Shown piece after piece: positions 8,202 through 16,640 of a stretch of DNA of 64,000 nucleotides. A program made the position numbers and the translations under genes. Numbering within the stretch: the first letter of the stretch is position 1; each line of letters opens with the position of its first letter. The notes under the pieces are model-generated. The model did no database searches and had not been told where the DNA came from. It saw nothing but the letters and a program-made list of their open reading frames with translations. Source of the stretch: DATJKD01 sp963834855 (GTDB taxonomy: Bacteria > Pseudomonadota > Gammaproteobacteria > Steroidobacterales > Steroidobacteraceae); contig CAWIDH010000031.1 in assembly GCA_963834855.1 (NCBI GenBank), positions 99,052 to 163,051 of the forward strand, in the 5' to 3' direction.

Positions 8202-9597
8202 AGGCTCTTCGATCGAGGAACGCGAAAAAGGATTGGCTCAGGGTCTCAGCCGGGCCCAGGTCGTCATGATGGGGCTGGGCGGTGCCATCGGTACGGGGCT
8301 GTTCATGGGAAGCGGCATCGCGATCGGCTATGCGGGCCCCTCGGTGATCCTGAGCTACTCGATTGCGGGCTTCATCGCCTTTGTAATGGTATTCAGCCTG
8401 TCGGAAATGGCCGTGGTGCATCCGACGGCCGGCTCGTTTGGTGTGTACGCGGAAACCTACCTCAATCCCTGGGCTGGGTTCGTCGTCAGGTACACCTACT
8501 GGATGATTCAAGTCGTCGCCGTAGGCGGAGAGGCTGTCGCCGCCGGTGTCTACATGACCTACTGGTTTTCAGACGTTCCGGTGTGGATGTGGTCGGTCGG
8601 ATTCGCTCTCATCCTGGTTTATGTGAATGCCCGTTCGGTCGGCAACTTCGGCACTTTCGAATACTGGTTCGCGCTGATCAAGGTCACGACCATCGTGCTG
8701 TTCATCATACTGGGGAGCGCCAGCATCTTCGGAATCGGGCTCGAGCCTGTCGGTTTCCATAACCTCACCGAACTGGCAGGCGGCTTCATGCCACACGGGC
8801 TGGGCGGCATGTGGATGGCCGTCATCATGGGAGTCTTTTCGTTCAACGGCGTAGAGGTCATTGCCGTCACCGCCGGTGAAGTGCGCGATCCGAAGTCGGC
8901 AATTCCAGCCGCTCTGCGCAATATGGCCCTGCGCCTGTTCCTGTTCTACGTCCTGGCACTTGGAATCGTCGTCACCTTCGTGCCCTGGACGGAAAGCGGG
9001 GCGAAAGTCGTCACTGAAAGCCCCTTCGTCAGCGTGCTGCAGTACTCCGGCCTCCAGTACGCAGCAGCAATCATGAATTTCGTCGTAATCAGCGCCGCGC
9101 TGTCCAGCATGAACGTCAACATCTATCTGTCCTCGCGCATGCTGTTTTCGCTTTCGCGTGGCAACTACGCACCGGAGTTCTTAGGTCGTCTGAGCAGGAC
9201 GCGAGCGCCACTCGCTGCGATCCTGACATCCGGCGTCGGTATCATCTGCACAGCGGCGATCGCAAAGCTGACGCCACTGGCATACAACTACCTGTTCGGG
9301 ATTGCGCTGTTCGGCGCAATCGTGGTGTGGATGTTCATCCTGGCGAGTCACCTGAGCTTCCGACGCCACCACGCCGCCGCCGATCTGCCGGTCCGCATGC
9401 CTTTCTTCCCGTGGTTGCAATTGATCGGCCTTGGGCTGCTGCTGGCCGTCCTGATGACGATGGGTCTCGACACCGAGTTCTGGAACATCTCCTGGATCGT
9501 CGGCGTTCCGTGGCTGGCGGTCATCTCGGTCGCCTACTTTGTCTGGGGAGCGCGGCACTGCGCCACCCCGGCGTCAGCGATCGGCGAAAACAAGTGA
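8194..9597 (+). CDS. APC-superfamily amino acid permease
   Basis: 467 residues, about 12 hydrophobic segments and the family opening QVVMMGLGGAIGTGLFMGSG, then a periplasmic/intracellular loop EVRDPKSAIPAALRN. It most resembles the AAT subgroup (GabP/LysP/ProY-like) of inner-membrane amino acid/proton symporters. ATG at 8194 overlaps the cupin gene stop. The pairing with PLP aminotransferases and an ornithine-cyclodeaminase-like enzyme suggests import of an amino acid or derivative used by this cluster. Substrate not determinable. Confidence 0.9.
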   Translation: MLEGSSIEEREKGLAQGLSRAQVVMMGLGGAIGTGLFMGSGIAIGYAGPSVILSYSIAGFIAFVMVFSLSEMAVVHPTAGSFGVYAETYLNPWAGFVVRYTYWMIQVVAVGGEAVAAGVYMTYWFSDVPVWMWSVGFALILVYVNARSVGNFGTFEYWFALIKVTTIVLFIILGSASIFGIGLEPVGFHNLTELAGGFMPHGLGGMWMAVIMGVFSFNGVEVIAVTAGEVRDPKSAIPAALRNMALRLFLFYVLALGIVVTFVPWTESGAKVVTESPFVSVLQYSGLQYAAAIMNFVVISAALSSMNVNIYLSSRMLFSLSRGNYAPEFLGRLSRTRAPLAAILTSGVGIICTAAIAKLTPLAYNYLFGIALFGAIVVWMFILASHLSFRRHHAAADLPVRMPFFPWLQLIGLGLLLAVLMTMGLDTEFWNISWIVGVPWLAVISVAYFVWGARHCATPASAIGENK

Positions 9598-9651
9598 CCC
9601 GGCCGGCATGCAACGCATGGAGATCGCTGCATGCTCTGGCACTCGAGCCGG

Positions 9652-10650
9652 TCAAACCCGGAAATACGGTATGACTTCGCGCCCCAGCAGTTCGATGGCT
9701 ACCTGCGGGTCCGGCCCGAGCGGACCACCCAGGCCGATCTCGTCCACGCCATCGGCGCCAAGTGCTTCAATCTGCGAGACCACTTCCTTCGGCGTACCGA
9801 CAATACCCAGCCTGAGCATGTCGTCCGTCACGAGCGCCCGCGCGCCCGCATAGTCCCCGCGATCGATGTGGGCCTTGATCGACGTGAAGTCAGAGTGGCC
9901 CAGCCCGATGGTCGCCAGCGCCTCGTCCTCGAGGTAGGGGCCGAAATACGCGACCATGTTGCGCATCTTGTCGGCTGCCGCCCGCCGATCAGCTGAAAGC
10001 GAGAGCCACGCGCAGCCCGAGATGACGAACCGCTTGCGGTCCCGACCTGCGCGCGCAATCCCCCGCTCGATCGGTTCCACGACATAGCGCGCCGACTGGG
10101 GCGGCGTGACCATGGGTTGGCTTCCATCACCTGTTTCGCCGGACAGCTCCTGATACTCGCGACCAAATGCGCTGACGTAAATAGGAATGTCGGCGCGCAA
10201 GGGCTTGAAACGCAGGTAGCACTGCTCGCTCCACCGGAAATGCGGGCCTGCGCTCGCCACGATCTCGCCGCGCAGCAAGCGTCGGACGAGGTCGACGGCC
10301 TCACGCGTGCGCTGCACGTGATCGGAAGCGTCGATGCCCGTCCACTGCACCATGTCGGCGGTATGCATCCCGACGCCGATGATGCAGCGACCGCTGGACA
10401 ACTCGTCGAGCGTCGCGGCGTAGGTCGCAATCTCACAGGGATCGTTGGTATACGGATTGATCCCCACGCCGCCCAGATGCACGCGCCTGGTCTGCATGGC
10501 CGCCGCACTGGTCAGCACCCAGGTGTTGCGCATGAACGTATCGTGGGGGAACCATACGGAATCGACGCCAGCCTTCTCGGCGACTACTGCCAGTCGCAGC
10601 AGCTCCGGTGCGGGGCCGAGGTACTCGATCAGCCGAATGCCGAATCTCAC
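9652..10650 (-). CDS. LLM-class flavin-dependent oxidoreductase
   Basis: 332 residues with a TIM-barrel of the luciferase-like/F420-MER type: ESxGVDSVWFPHD near the N-terminus, LGGVGINPYTNDPCEIA and SSGRCIIGVG in the core, and a C-terminal GTPKEVVSQIEALGADGVDEI. Such enzymes are FMN monooxygenases or F420-dependent dehydrogenases. GTG start at 10650 has GGAGG upstream and forms a GTGA overlap with the preceding aminotransferase stop, so the two act together. Confidence 0.88.
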   Translation of the reverse strand: MRFGIRLIEYLGPAPELLRLAVVAEKAGVDSVWFPHDTFMRNTWVLTSAAAMQTRRVHLGGVGINPYTNDPCEIATYAATLDELSSGRCIIGVGMHTADMVQWTGIDASDHVQRTREAVDLVRRLLRGEIVASAGPHFRWSEQCYLRFKPLRADIPIYVSAFGREYQELSGETGDGSQPMVTPPQSARYVVEPIERGIARAGRDRKRFVISGCAWLSLSADRRAAADKMRNMVAYFGPYLEDEALATIGLGHSDFTSIKAHIDRGDYAGARALVTDDMLRLGIVGTPKEVVSQIEALGADGVDEIGLGGPLGPDPQVAIELLGREVIPYFRV

Positions 10651-11852
10651 GACCGTGCCTCCCCGCGCGCAATCAGCTCTTCGTTGCGGGCCAGCTCCTC
10701 GAACAGGTGGTCGACGTCGCCAAGGTTGTTGTAGAAGTGGGTGGAGACCCGCAGGTTTCCGTCCCTGTGCGACACGGCGATCCGCGCGTCGTCGAGCCGC
10801 TTTACGAGCATTGCGGCATCGTTCGATCGCAGCGCCATGGTTGCGCCGTGATGCTCTGGAACTGAGGGCGTCACGAGTTGCCAACCTCGCTCCAGCGTCC
10901 GCCGTGCGATTTCCGCAGTGAGCAGCCGAACTCTTGCGTCCACGACATCGAGGCCCAGACCGAGAAGATACTCGAGTCCGGCGCAGACGGCATACAGGCC
11001 GCAGACGTTGGGCGTGCCGCTTTCGAAGCGACGGGCGGTCGTCGACGGGCTATGACGGTAGATATCCATGCTGCCTATGTTTTGCTGCGCGAACCATCCG
11101 GTCATGAGGGGCTGCAGGTTCGCGTCGCCTCCGCCGCGCACATACATGAACCCGGCGCCGGCCGTGCCGATCAGGTACTTGAGACAGCCTCCCACGAGAA
11201 AGTCCACGCCCAGCTCGCGCACAGCGATCGAGAAAGAGCCGATGGCCTGATACGCGTCGACGACGACCATCGCGCCGCGCTCATGGCATAGCCTGGCGAT
11301 CGGCCGCGGATCGAGCCTGACGCCGTTGCGAAAACAGACGTAGGGCAGGGAAACCAGCAGCGTACGATCGTCGACCAGCCTTTCGAACTCCGTCAGCGGA
11401 ATGCGCGTGCCGGACCCGTCGGACGAGGCGCGGCTCAGTCGAGCGCCGCGCCGCGCTTGCGCGAGCCAGATCTGCGACGTCGTGGGAAAGTCGAAATCGG
11501 TGACGACGATCCCATTGCGTCGTCCTGTGAAATCGAGCGCGGAGGCAAGGCTGTTCAGCGATTCGCTGACCGACGTCGAGACCGACATCTCGTCGCGGTC
11601 GCATCCTGTCAGCCGCGCGAGCAGGGCACGAGCGTGCTCCAGTTTCGCAACCCAGTGGTCCCAATCGGAACCGCTGTTCATGCGCGTGGCGATGTAGTCC
11701 TCGATGGCGGCTTTCACGGACAGGGACATTGCGCCGTAGGAGCCGCTGTTGAGGTATGTGCGGCCGCGGAACACGGGAAAATCGAGGCGTGCGCGATCGG
11801 CCGCATCGATCTTCACGCATGGCTCGTTCGAGTATCGGCTGGGTGATTCCAT
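10647..11852 (-). CDS. Class-V-fold PLP aminotransferase (isopenicillin-N-epimerase/cysteine desulfurase-like)
   Basis: About 401 residues. Motifs: YLNSGSYGAMS near the N-terminus, STSVSESLN for the PLP phosphate, VVVDAYQAIG (Asp about 199) and the Schiff-base lysine in GGCLKYLIG (Lys about 225), then RFESGTPN. Family members are epimerases, desulfurases, kynureninases or aminotransferases. I use ATG 11852; a GTG start at 11882 is possible. Its end overlaps the LLM oxidoreductase start by 4 nt. It is divergent from the small genes at 12064-13239. Confidence 0.85.
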   Translation of the reverse strand: MESPSRYSNEPCVKIDAADRARLDFPVFRGRTYLNSGSYGAMSLSVKAAIEDYIATRMNSGSDWDHWVAKLEHARALLARLTGCDRDEMSVSTSVSESLNSLASALDFTGRRNGIVVTDFDFPTTSQIWLAQARRGARLSRASSDGSGTRIPLTEFERLVDDRTLLVSLPYVCFRNGVRLDPRPIARLCHERGAMVVVDAYQAIGSFSIAVRELGVDFLVGGCLKYLIGTAGAGFMYVRGGGDANLQPLMTGWFAQQNIGSMDIYRHSPSTTARRFESGTPNVCGLYAVCAGLEYLLGLGLDVVDARVRLLTAEIARRTLERGWQLVTPSVPEHHGATMALRSNDAAMLVKRLDDARIAVSHRDGNLRVSTHFYNNLGDVDHLFEELARNEELIARGEARS

Positions 11853-12063
11853 CGAACTGTGAAAGCCCCGCGTCCGCGTCACCGTACCATGGGTCCGCAG
11901 TCAATGCAGTATGCGTTCCCGTGGTCCGGAGCCGGCGAGTCTTGCAGTCGATTTGGCACGCACGTATCGTGTGTCGGGCATAAGCATGCGATCCTCGTCG
12001 AAGCAAGTTCGACGTGTGAACGTGCGTCGAAACAGATTGGTCAATGACGCGGGAGACACCTCA

Positions 12064-12303
12064 ATGAGCATTGAGCAGAAGGCGGTTGCCCTCGGGTTCC
12101 CGGACAAGCGGGAGATGATCGACCGCTCGAGGCGGGAGTTCCTCGGGACGGCCGTCCCCCGTCTGGCCCTGGCAGCGGCGCTGTCGGCGGTCGCGGCCCC
12201 GGTGGTGAGGAATGATGGGCCGGATAGCGTCTCGAGACACGCACTCGAAGACGTACTCGCCCGATACGGGAGCGAACTGGGGAGCGTTTCCAGGGTTACG
12301 TGA
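12064..12303 (+). CDS. Small Tat-signal hypothetical protein
   Basis: 79 residues. A Tat-like signal SRREFLG (about 23-29) is followed by an alanine-rich hydrophobic stretch ending AAP, then about 30 mature residues. This resembles the stand-alone Tat-leader small subunits found beside oxidoreductases, but no homologue is recognised. Weak ribosome site; start chosen as the ATG preceding MSIEQKAV. 30 nt separate it from the next gene, suggesting one transcript. Confidence 0.5.
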   Translation: MSIEQKAVALGFPDKREMIDRSRREFLGTAVPRLALAAALSAVAAPVVRNDGPDSVSRHALEDVLARYGSELGSVSRVT

Positions 12304-12333
12304 GCCATCCGGCTGGGTTATCGGAGAGGAAAC

Positions 12334-12690
12334 ATGGCGATTTTCGAGGTTGAGAGCTGGCTGGTGGCCGAGGGTAAGGAGCAGGAGTACAACACGGAGA
12401 TGCGGCGCTGGCTCAACTGGGTCAGGGAGCATCGCGAGTTGTTTCCCGAATGGAAAAGCGTTCGCTACTTCGAGAAGTTTGTGGCGGGCAGCGAATCGAA
12501 TCGCCACCTGGTGATGTGGGAATACGAGAACCTCGCGGCGTATGAGGCGTACAAGGCCCGCCGCAAGGACTACGCGGGGCCGTATGCCGAATACAAGCTG
12601 AACGATCCCTATTACAAGGGGGTTTTCGACCACAACAATATGGGATTGGAATTCTGGAAGGATATGCAACGCGATTTGTGGATCGAATAG
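12334..12690 (+). CDS. Small alpha/beta-barrel-like protein, function unknown
   Basis: 118 residues beginning MAIFEVESWLVAEGKEQEY and rich in Trp, Tyr and Glu. Pattern (short beta strand, helix with a WLNWVREHRELFPEW core, then HLVMWEYENLAAYEAY) resembles dimeric ferredoxin-like barrel proteins such as NIPSNAP/Dabb/ABM. The assignment is by pattern only. GGAGAGGAAAC ribosome site. Lies between the small Tat gene and the secreted VOC gene in one orientation. Confidence 0.7.
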   Translation: MAIFEVESWLVAEGKEQEYNTEMRRWLNWVREHRELFPEWKSVRYFEKFVAGSESNRHLVMWEYENLAAYEAYKARRKDYAGPYAEYKLNDPYYKGVFDHNNMGLEFWKDMQRDLWIE

Positions 12691-12708
12691 GACGGCGAAA
12701 ATCGTGCA

Positions 12709-13239
12709 ATGGGTCGAGTCATGAGAGCTGGGGTCAGGGCAACGGCCGTGATCGCGTGCAGTCTTGCTCTATTGCCAACGTTGCCCGCAGCGGCGTCGGA
12801 CAGCGGCGCGGCTCTGCTCGCGGATCCCGGGTCGGATGTATCTGCAGAAATGAAGCCCAGACCCTCCATCGTTTCGCAGACGGTGATGCTTTATTACGAT
12901 GACCTGACCGAGGCTGAGGCGTTCTATGGCCGGAAGCTCGGTCTGGAGAAAATGCAGGATTTCGGCTGGGTGAAATTCTATCGAGTCTCTCCAGGGGCGG
13001 AGGTGGGCATCGTGAAAGCGGGGCCTGGCGCCTACCACAAGCCGCAATCTCGCAACGCCGTGATGCTCAGCATCGTTACGAACGAGGTCGATGCCTGGTA
13101 CGAGCGCCTGAAGTCAGATCAGTCGATCCCCTTTCTGGTCGATATAAGCACGGCGAAGTCCGCGCCCATTCGCAACTTCATGGTCCAGGATCCCGGCGGC
13201 TACACCGTGGAGTTTTTCCAGTGGCTCGAGCAGCCCTGA
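12709..13239 (+). CDS. Secreted VOC-family protein
   Basis: 176 residues: an N-terminal Sec-type signal peptide (VIACSLALLPTLPAAASD), then a single VOC module with QTVMLYYDDLTEAEAFYGRKLGL and MVQDPGGYTVEFFQW. A periplasmic VOC protein is unusual, as most are cytosolic. ATG at 12721 is an alternative start. It may bind or modify the compound taken up by the TonB receptor downstream; this is inference. Confidence 0.75.
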   Translation: MGRVMRAGVRATAVIACSLALLPTLPAAASDSGAALLADPGSDVSAEMKPRPSIVSQTVMLYYDDLTEAEAFYGRKLGLEKMQDFGWVKFYRVSPGAEVGIVKAGPGAYHKPQSRNAVMLSIVTNEVDAWYERLKSDQSIPFLVDISTAKSAPIRNFMVQDPGGYTVEFFQWLEQP

Positions 13240-13252
13240 CGCACGCGACCGG

Positions 13253-13550
13253 CTAGCCACGAACCGTGTAGTCGCCGTCGACGAGACGTCGAGCCGATAC
13301 CGATGTGTATGTTGCCGATGCTTCCGGCCGCGAGCCATTCGCGCAGTGTGACCATGGACGGCAAGAATCGCGTCCACATCGCTTCCATTGCGAAGACGCC
13401 GCAGGACCCCGCTTCGGTTGTCACACGCTCGGCTTCCACCGCGTTCAGTGTGAACGGCTTCTCGCAGAGCACGGCCTTGCAGCCGCGCAGGCAGGTGAGC
13501 ATGTCCTCGCAGTGCCTCGAATGAGGCGTTGCGATGTAGACCGCGTCGAT
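13253..13550 (-). pseudogene. Decayed remnant: SDR C-terminus joined to an internal Gfo/Idh/MocA fragment
   Basis: Reading the minus strand from 13550, IDAVYIATPHS...VLCEKPFTLNAVEA...FAMEAMWTRFLPS aligns with about residues 73-145 of the intact Gfo/Idh protein at 5610-6647. Near 13297 the similarity stops, and in another frame RRLVDGDYTVRG plus TAG (13255-13253) matches the tail of an SDR like that at 2557. No start codon and no continuous frame. It appears to be a deletion remnant of a second copy of this cluster's SDR/Gfo gene pair. Confidence 0.75.
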
Positions 13551-13614
13551 GCAACGGTGGCGAGTTCGATGACGGTGTTCATCGCATCATTCGAGCGAGC
13601 CGATTCTTATCAGA

Positions 13615-13631
13615 GATTAGTTATTGTCATG
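13615..13631 (+). promoter_or_regulatory. Repeated candidate operator, site B (GATTAG-N5-GTCATG)
   Basis: Second copy of the motif, about 22 nt upstream of a putative -35 box for the TonB receptor. Site A and site B share 24 of 29 nt. Flanking TTATT (13621-13625) and AATAA (13637-13641) form an interrupted dyad. Position just upstream of the promoter suits an activator. Confidence 0.5.
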
Positions 13632-13652
13632 TGGCGAATAAGAAGCGCTAGC

Positions 13653-13680
13653 TTGTCGAGGGTGCTTTATGTTCTATTCT
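13653..13680 (+). promoter_or_regulatory. Putative sigma-70 promoter of the TonB receptor gene
   Basis: TTGTCG (13653-13658), a 16-nt spacer and TATTCT (13675-13680), giving a leader of about 155 nt before the ATG at 13845. Confidence 0.4.
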
Positions 13681-13844
13681 GCGGCTGGGGTCGGCGGTTG
13701 CATTGAGTTGCGAAGCGCAACCTTGCGCTGGGTGTCGCGGCTAATGCCAGGCTGCCGGAACAGCTTCGAGGCCGGCCGTCGCAGCGAAGCAACAGTGCGG
13801 CGCTGTGTACGGAATGTCGCCCTAGTCGAATCTTGGGAGTTCCC

Positions 13845-16295
13845 ATGAAAAAGCTCTATCTGCTCGCCGCCTGTCTTGCCACGGTGGTTCCGGTTGCCGG
13901 CCAGACCCAGAGCGGCAGTGCGCTCGAGGAGATCATCGTCACGGCTCAGCGGCGTGAACAGAATTTGCAGGAGGTGCCTATCAGCGTGTCCGTGTTCTCG
14001 GCGGAGCAAATCAGGCGTTCCAACATACGAGGGGCGCCCGACTTCCTCGCTCGGACGCCCAACGTGGCCTTTACCGAAGACGCGCAGGCGGGTTCGCGCG
14101 GTCTCAGTGTCGCGATCCGCGGCGTTAACAACCTCGTGTCGGGCGAGAATGCAGTCGTGAATTCGGTTGGCAACTATCTCGATGAGTTCAGCATTGCTTC
14201 GGTGCCCAGCGGCGTCGCGAATCCGTTGCTGATCGACATCGAGCGCATTGAGGTGCTGCGTGGGCCGCAGGGCACTTATTTCGGGCGCAACTCATTGGGT
14301 GGCGCGCTGAATATCACGACCAAGGCGCCCACCGACGAATTCGAAGGCGAAGTCGCGCTCGGCGTCGAATCCTATGCCGACGCGGGCGAGATGTACAACG
14401 TCACCGGCATCGTCAATGTGCCGGTCAGCGATGCATTCAGGATACGCGGGCTGGCTTTCTATGAGGACAGCGACGGGCTGGTCGAGAACATCGGCCCTGG
14501 CACATCGGACAGCGGCCACGAATGGCTGGACCTGCGTTTGCGGGCGCAATTGGACTTGAGCGATGCTACGTCGCTCGGGCTGATGTTGATGTACTCGGAT
14601 CAGGATCAGGGCACTGACGAAAACGTACCTTCGGGGTTTATGGATCTCGACACCGTCGATACGTTTAGCTTTGCGGGGCCCGCTTTTGATCCAGGCACCG
14701 GCTTCTGGCCCGACAATCAGAACAGGTTGAGCCACGATCTCGATGAAGAGAACACGATGGAAACGACCGTCGCGATCGTCAATCTGACGCATGAGATTTC
14801 CGACACGCTGACCTTCAAAGGTATCGCGGGCATCATCGACGCGACGCAGTCGCGATTGTTCGACCAGGACCTGATCGGCAACGGGGACGTACTGCGGCGC
14901 GACAACGAGTACGACGGCAGTTCGTGGAGCGTGGAAGCCCGGCTCGAGTCGACGGGTGACTCGATCGACTGGGTCGTGGGCGCGTTGTATGCCAAGGATG
15001 AGCAGGAGCAAGACAACAACGTCGCGGTCTCGAGCGATCCGCTCGCGCTCAACGACCCCAACGCCAGTCCACCGGGATTTCCTGGCGGTTCAGTCCCAAT
15101 TCCGGGATTCTTCTTCCCGGGTTTCCCCACCGGTCTGGGGCTCGCGCTGAATCACAAGAACTTCGAACTTGAAAGCCTGGCCGTGTTCGCCGATGCAACC
15201 TGGCACGTCACTGATCAACTGGAACTGATTGCCGGCGCGCGCTACACGAACGACGACGTGCTGAACGAGCGCTTGGCCTTCGGCATCCGACCCGATAATC
15301 CGCCTGCGGGCCCGCCGGATCCGGCGTTCTTCCAGAGCTTCATCAATTACCCGCGCCCTGCGATCAGCGCTGGCACGTCGTTCGACGACGTATCGCCACG
15401 TCTCGGCGCGCGGTACGCATGGAGTGATTCCGGCAGCGCATACGCAACGATCTCGAAAGGCTACAAGGCCGGCGGCACGAGCACTGGCAATGACACTCGC
15501 GACGGTCAGGACGACGCCCCGCTCGCCCTAGAATATGCCGATGAAACGCTCTGGAACTATGAGGTCGGCATCAAGACCGAGTTTGCCGACCGGCGCGTGC
15601 GGCTGAACGCATCTGTGTTCTATATGGAGTGGACGGACCTGCAAATAGAGGCTTTCCGGTTCCTGACGCCCGGTGACCTGTCGTCGAACTTCGAGCAGAC
15701 GATCAACGCCGATTCGGAGGCCACGGGCATCGAAGTCGAAATGCTGGCGGCACCGACCGAGTACCTCACGCTGGGTGGCTCGATCGGCTATCTCGATACG
15801 GAGATCACCGACGAGCCCGTATGCGATCCGGCACTTTTGTTCGGGCCGACCTGTATCCAGCTCACCGGCGGGTTCGTCGTGACTGCGATCGGGCTCGAGA
15901 TGCCGAAAGCACCTGAGCTCACTGCGAACGCGTTCGCCGAGTACCGCTTCCCGATCGGCTCGAACGAGGCCTGGCTGCGCGGCGAGTACCTGCACCGCGA
16001 CGACATGTATTCGGACATCGAGGCGCTGACCAATCTCCAGACGCGAGGCGCGTCCCCGAACCAGGGCCTGGTCAGGATCGTGGGAGCGGACGAGTTCCCG
16101 TACAAGGTCCCGTCGTTCGACGTCTTCAACCTGCGCGGTGGGTTCGAATGGGAGCGTGCGAAGATCACCTTGTACGTGGAGAACGTGTTCGACGAGGAGT
16201 ACTACACCGGTACCCAGGAGAACTTCGGACTGAGCGGGATTCGCCTTCGACCGCACCCCCGCACCTACGGTGCCCAGATCGGCTTCAAGTTCTGA
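13845..16295 (+). CDS. TonB-dependent outer-membrane receptor
   Basis: 816 residues. Signal peptide MKKLYLLAACLATVVPVAG, a TonB-box/plug entry EEIIVTAQRREQNLQEVPISVSVFS, the plug signature IERIEVLRGPQGTYFGRNSLGGALNI, and a long beta-barrel ending in the C-terminal aromatic signature (IGFKF). This EVPISVS subgroup is abundant in sphingomonads and Steroidobacter-like bacteria and takes up diverse organic substrates rather than only siderophores. It carries operator site B upstream, so it probably supplies the substrate of the surrounding catabolic genes. Confidence 0.93.
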   Translation: MKKLYLLAACLATVVPVAGQTQSGSALEEIIVTAQRREQNLQEVPISVSVFSAEQIRRSNIRGAPDFLARTPNVAFTEDAQAGSRGLSVAIRGVNNLVSGENAVVNSVGNYLDEFSIASVPSGVANPLLIDIERIEVLRGPQGTYFGRNSLGGALNITTKAPTDEFEGEVALGVESYADAGEMYNVTGIVNVPVSDAFRIRGLAFYEDSDGLVENIGPGTSDSGHEWLDLRLRAQLDLSDATSLGLMLMYSDQDQGTDENVPSGFMDLDTVDTFSFAGPAFDPGTGFWPDNQNRLSHDLDEENTMETTVAIVNLTHEISDTLTFKGIAGIIDATQSRLFDQDLIGNGDVLRRDNEYDGSSWSVEARLESTGDSIDWVVGALYAKDEQEQDNNVAVSSDPLALNDPNASPPGFPGGSVPIPGFFFPGFPTGLGLALNHKNFELESLAVFADATWHVTDQLELIAGARYTNDDVLNERLAFGIRPDNPPAGPPDPAFFQSFINYPRPAISAGTSFDDVSPRLGARYAWSDSGSAYATISKGYKAGGTSTGNDTRDGQDDAPLALEYADETLWNYEVGIKTEFADRRVRLNASVFYMEWTDLQIEAFRFLTPGDLSSNFEQTINADSEATGIEVEMLAAPTEYLTLGGSIGYLDTEITDEPVCDPALLFGPTCIQLTGGFVVTAIGLEMPKAPELTANAFAEYRFPIGSNEAWLRGEYLHRDDMYSDIEALTNLQTRGASPNQGLVRIVGADEFPYKVPSFDVFNLRGGFEWERAKITLYVENVFDEEYYTGTQENFGLSGIRLRPHPRTYGAQIGFKF

Positions 16296-16300
16296 TATGG

Positions 16301-16339
16301 CCCGCGAGGTCAAGCATGGGTGCAGAGGGCCCTCGCGGG
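16301..16339 (+). terminator. Hairpin after the TonB receptor gene
   Basis: CCCGCGAGG (16301-16309) and CCTCGCGGG (16331-16339) form a 9-bp stem with a 21-nt loop 5 nt after the stop. No T-run, so at best a weak or Rho-associated terminator. The remaining gap to the transposase (16340-16640) holds no convincing gene and probably includes the downstream end of the IS. Confidence 0.35.
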
Positions 16340-16640
16340 ATCACGAACATCTGAAGAGGGGGGCGCCGGGTCGGCACCGGACGAGCAACGCGACGCGCGG
16401 GGCAATGGCTGCGACGATGGATCATTCTGATATCCGCGGGTTGGCTACCGCATTTCATCTCTTCCTCGCGGGGCTGCCTCGCTCTAGGGACGGGGATCAT
16501 CGAGTGGATGCCCGCATAAAACTGCCGAGGGTTCCCCTCATCGAACCCGCGCATCGCGTGGCCGGTGCGGTGTTTGGCGTGTGTGTAGGGGTGGCGTGCT
16601 GATGAGCCTCCCTCGGTCTTGGGGCGCGAGGCGCCGTCGC

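Noticed and set aside
13674..14009. 111-residue minus-strand frame at the TonB receptor start
   Set aside because: Overlaps the promoter, leader and signal peptide of the TonB gene and has no ribosome site or motifs.
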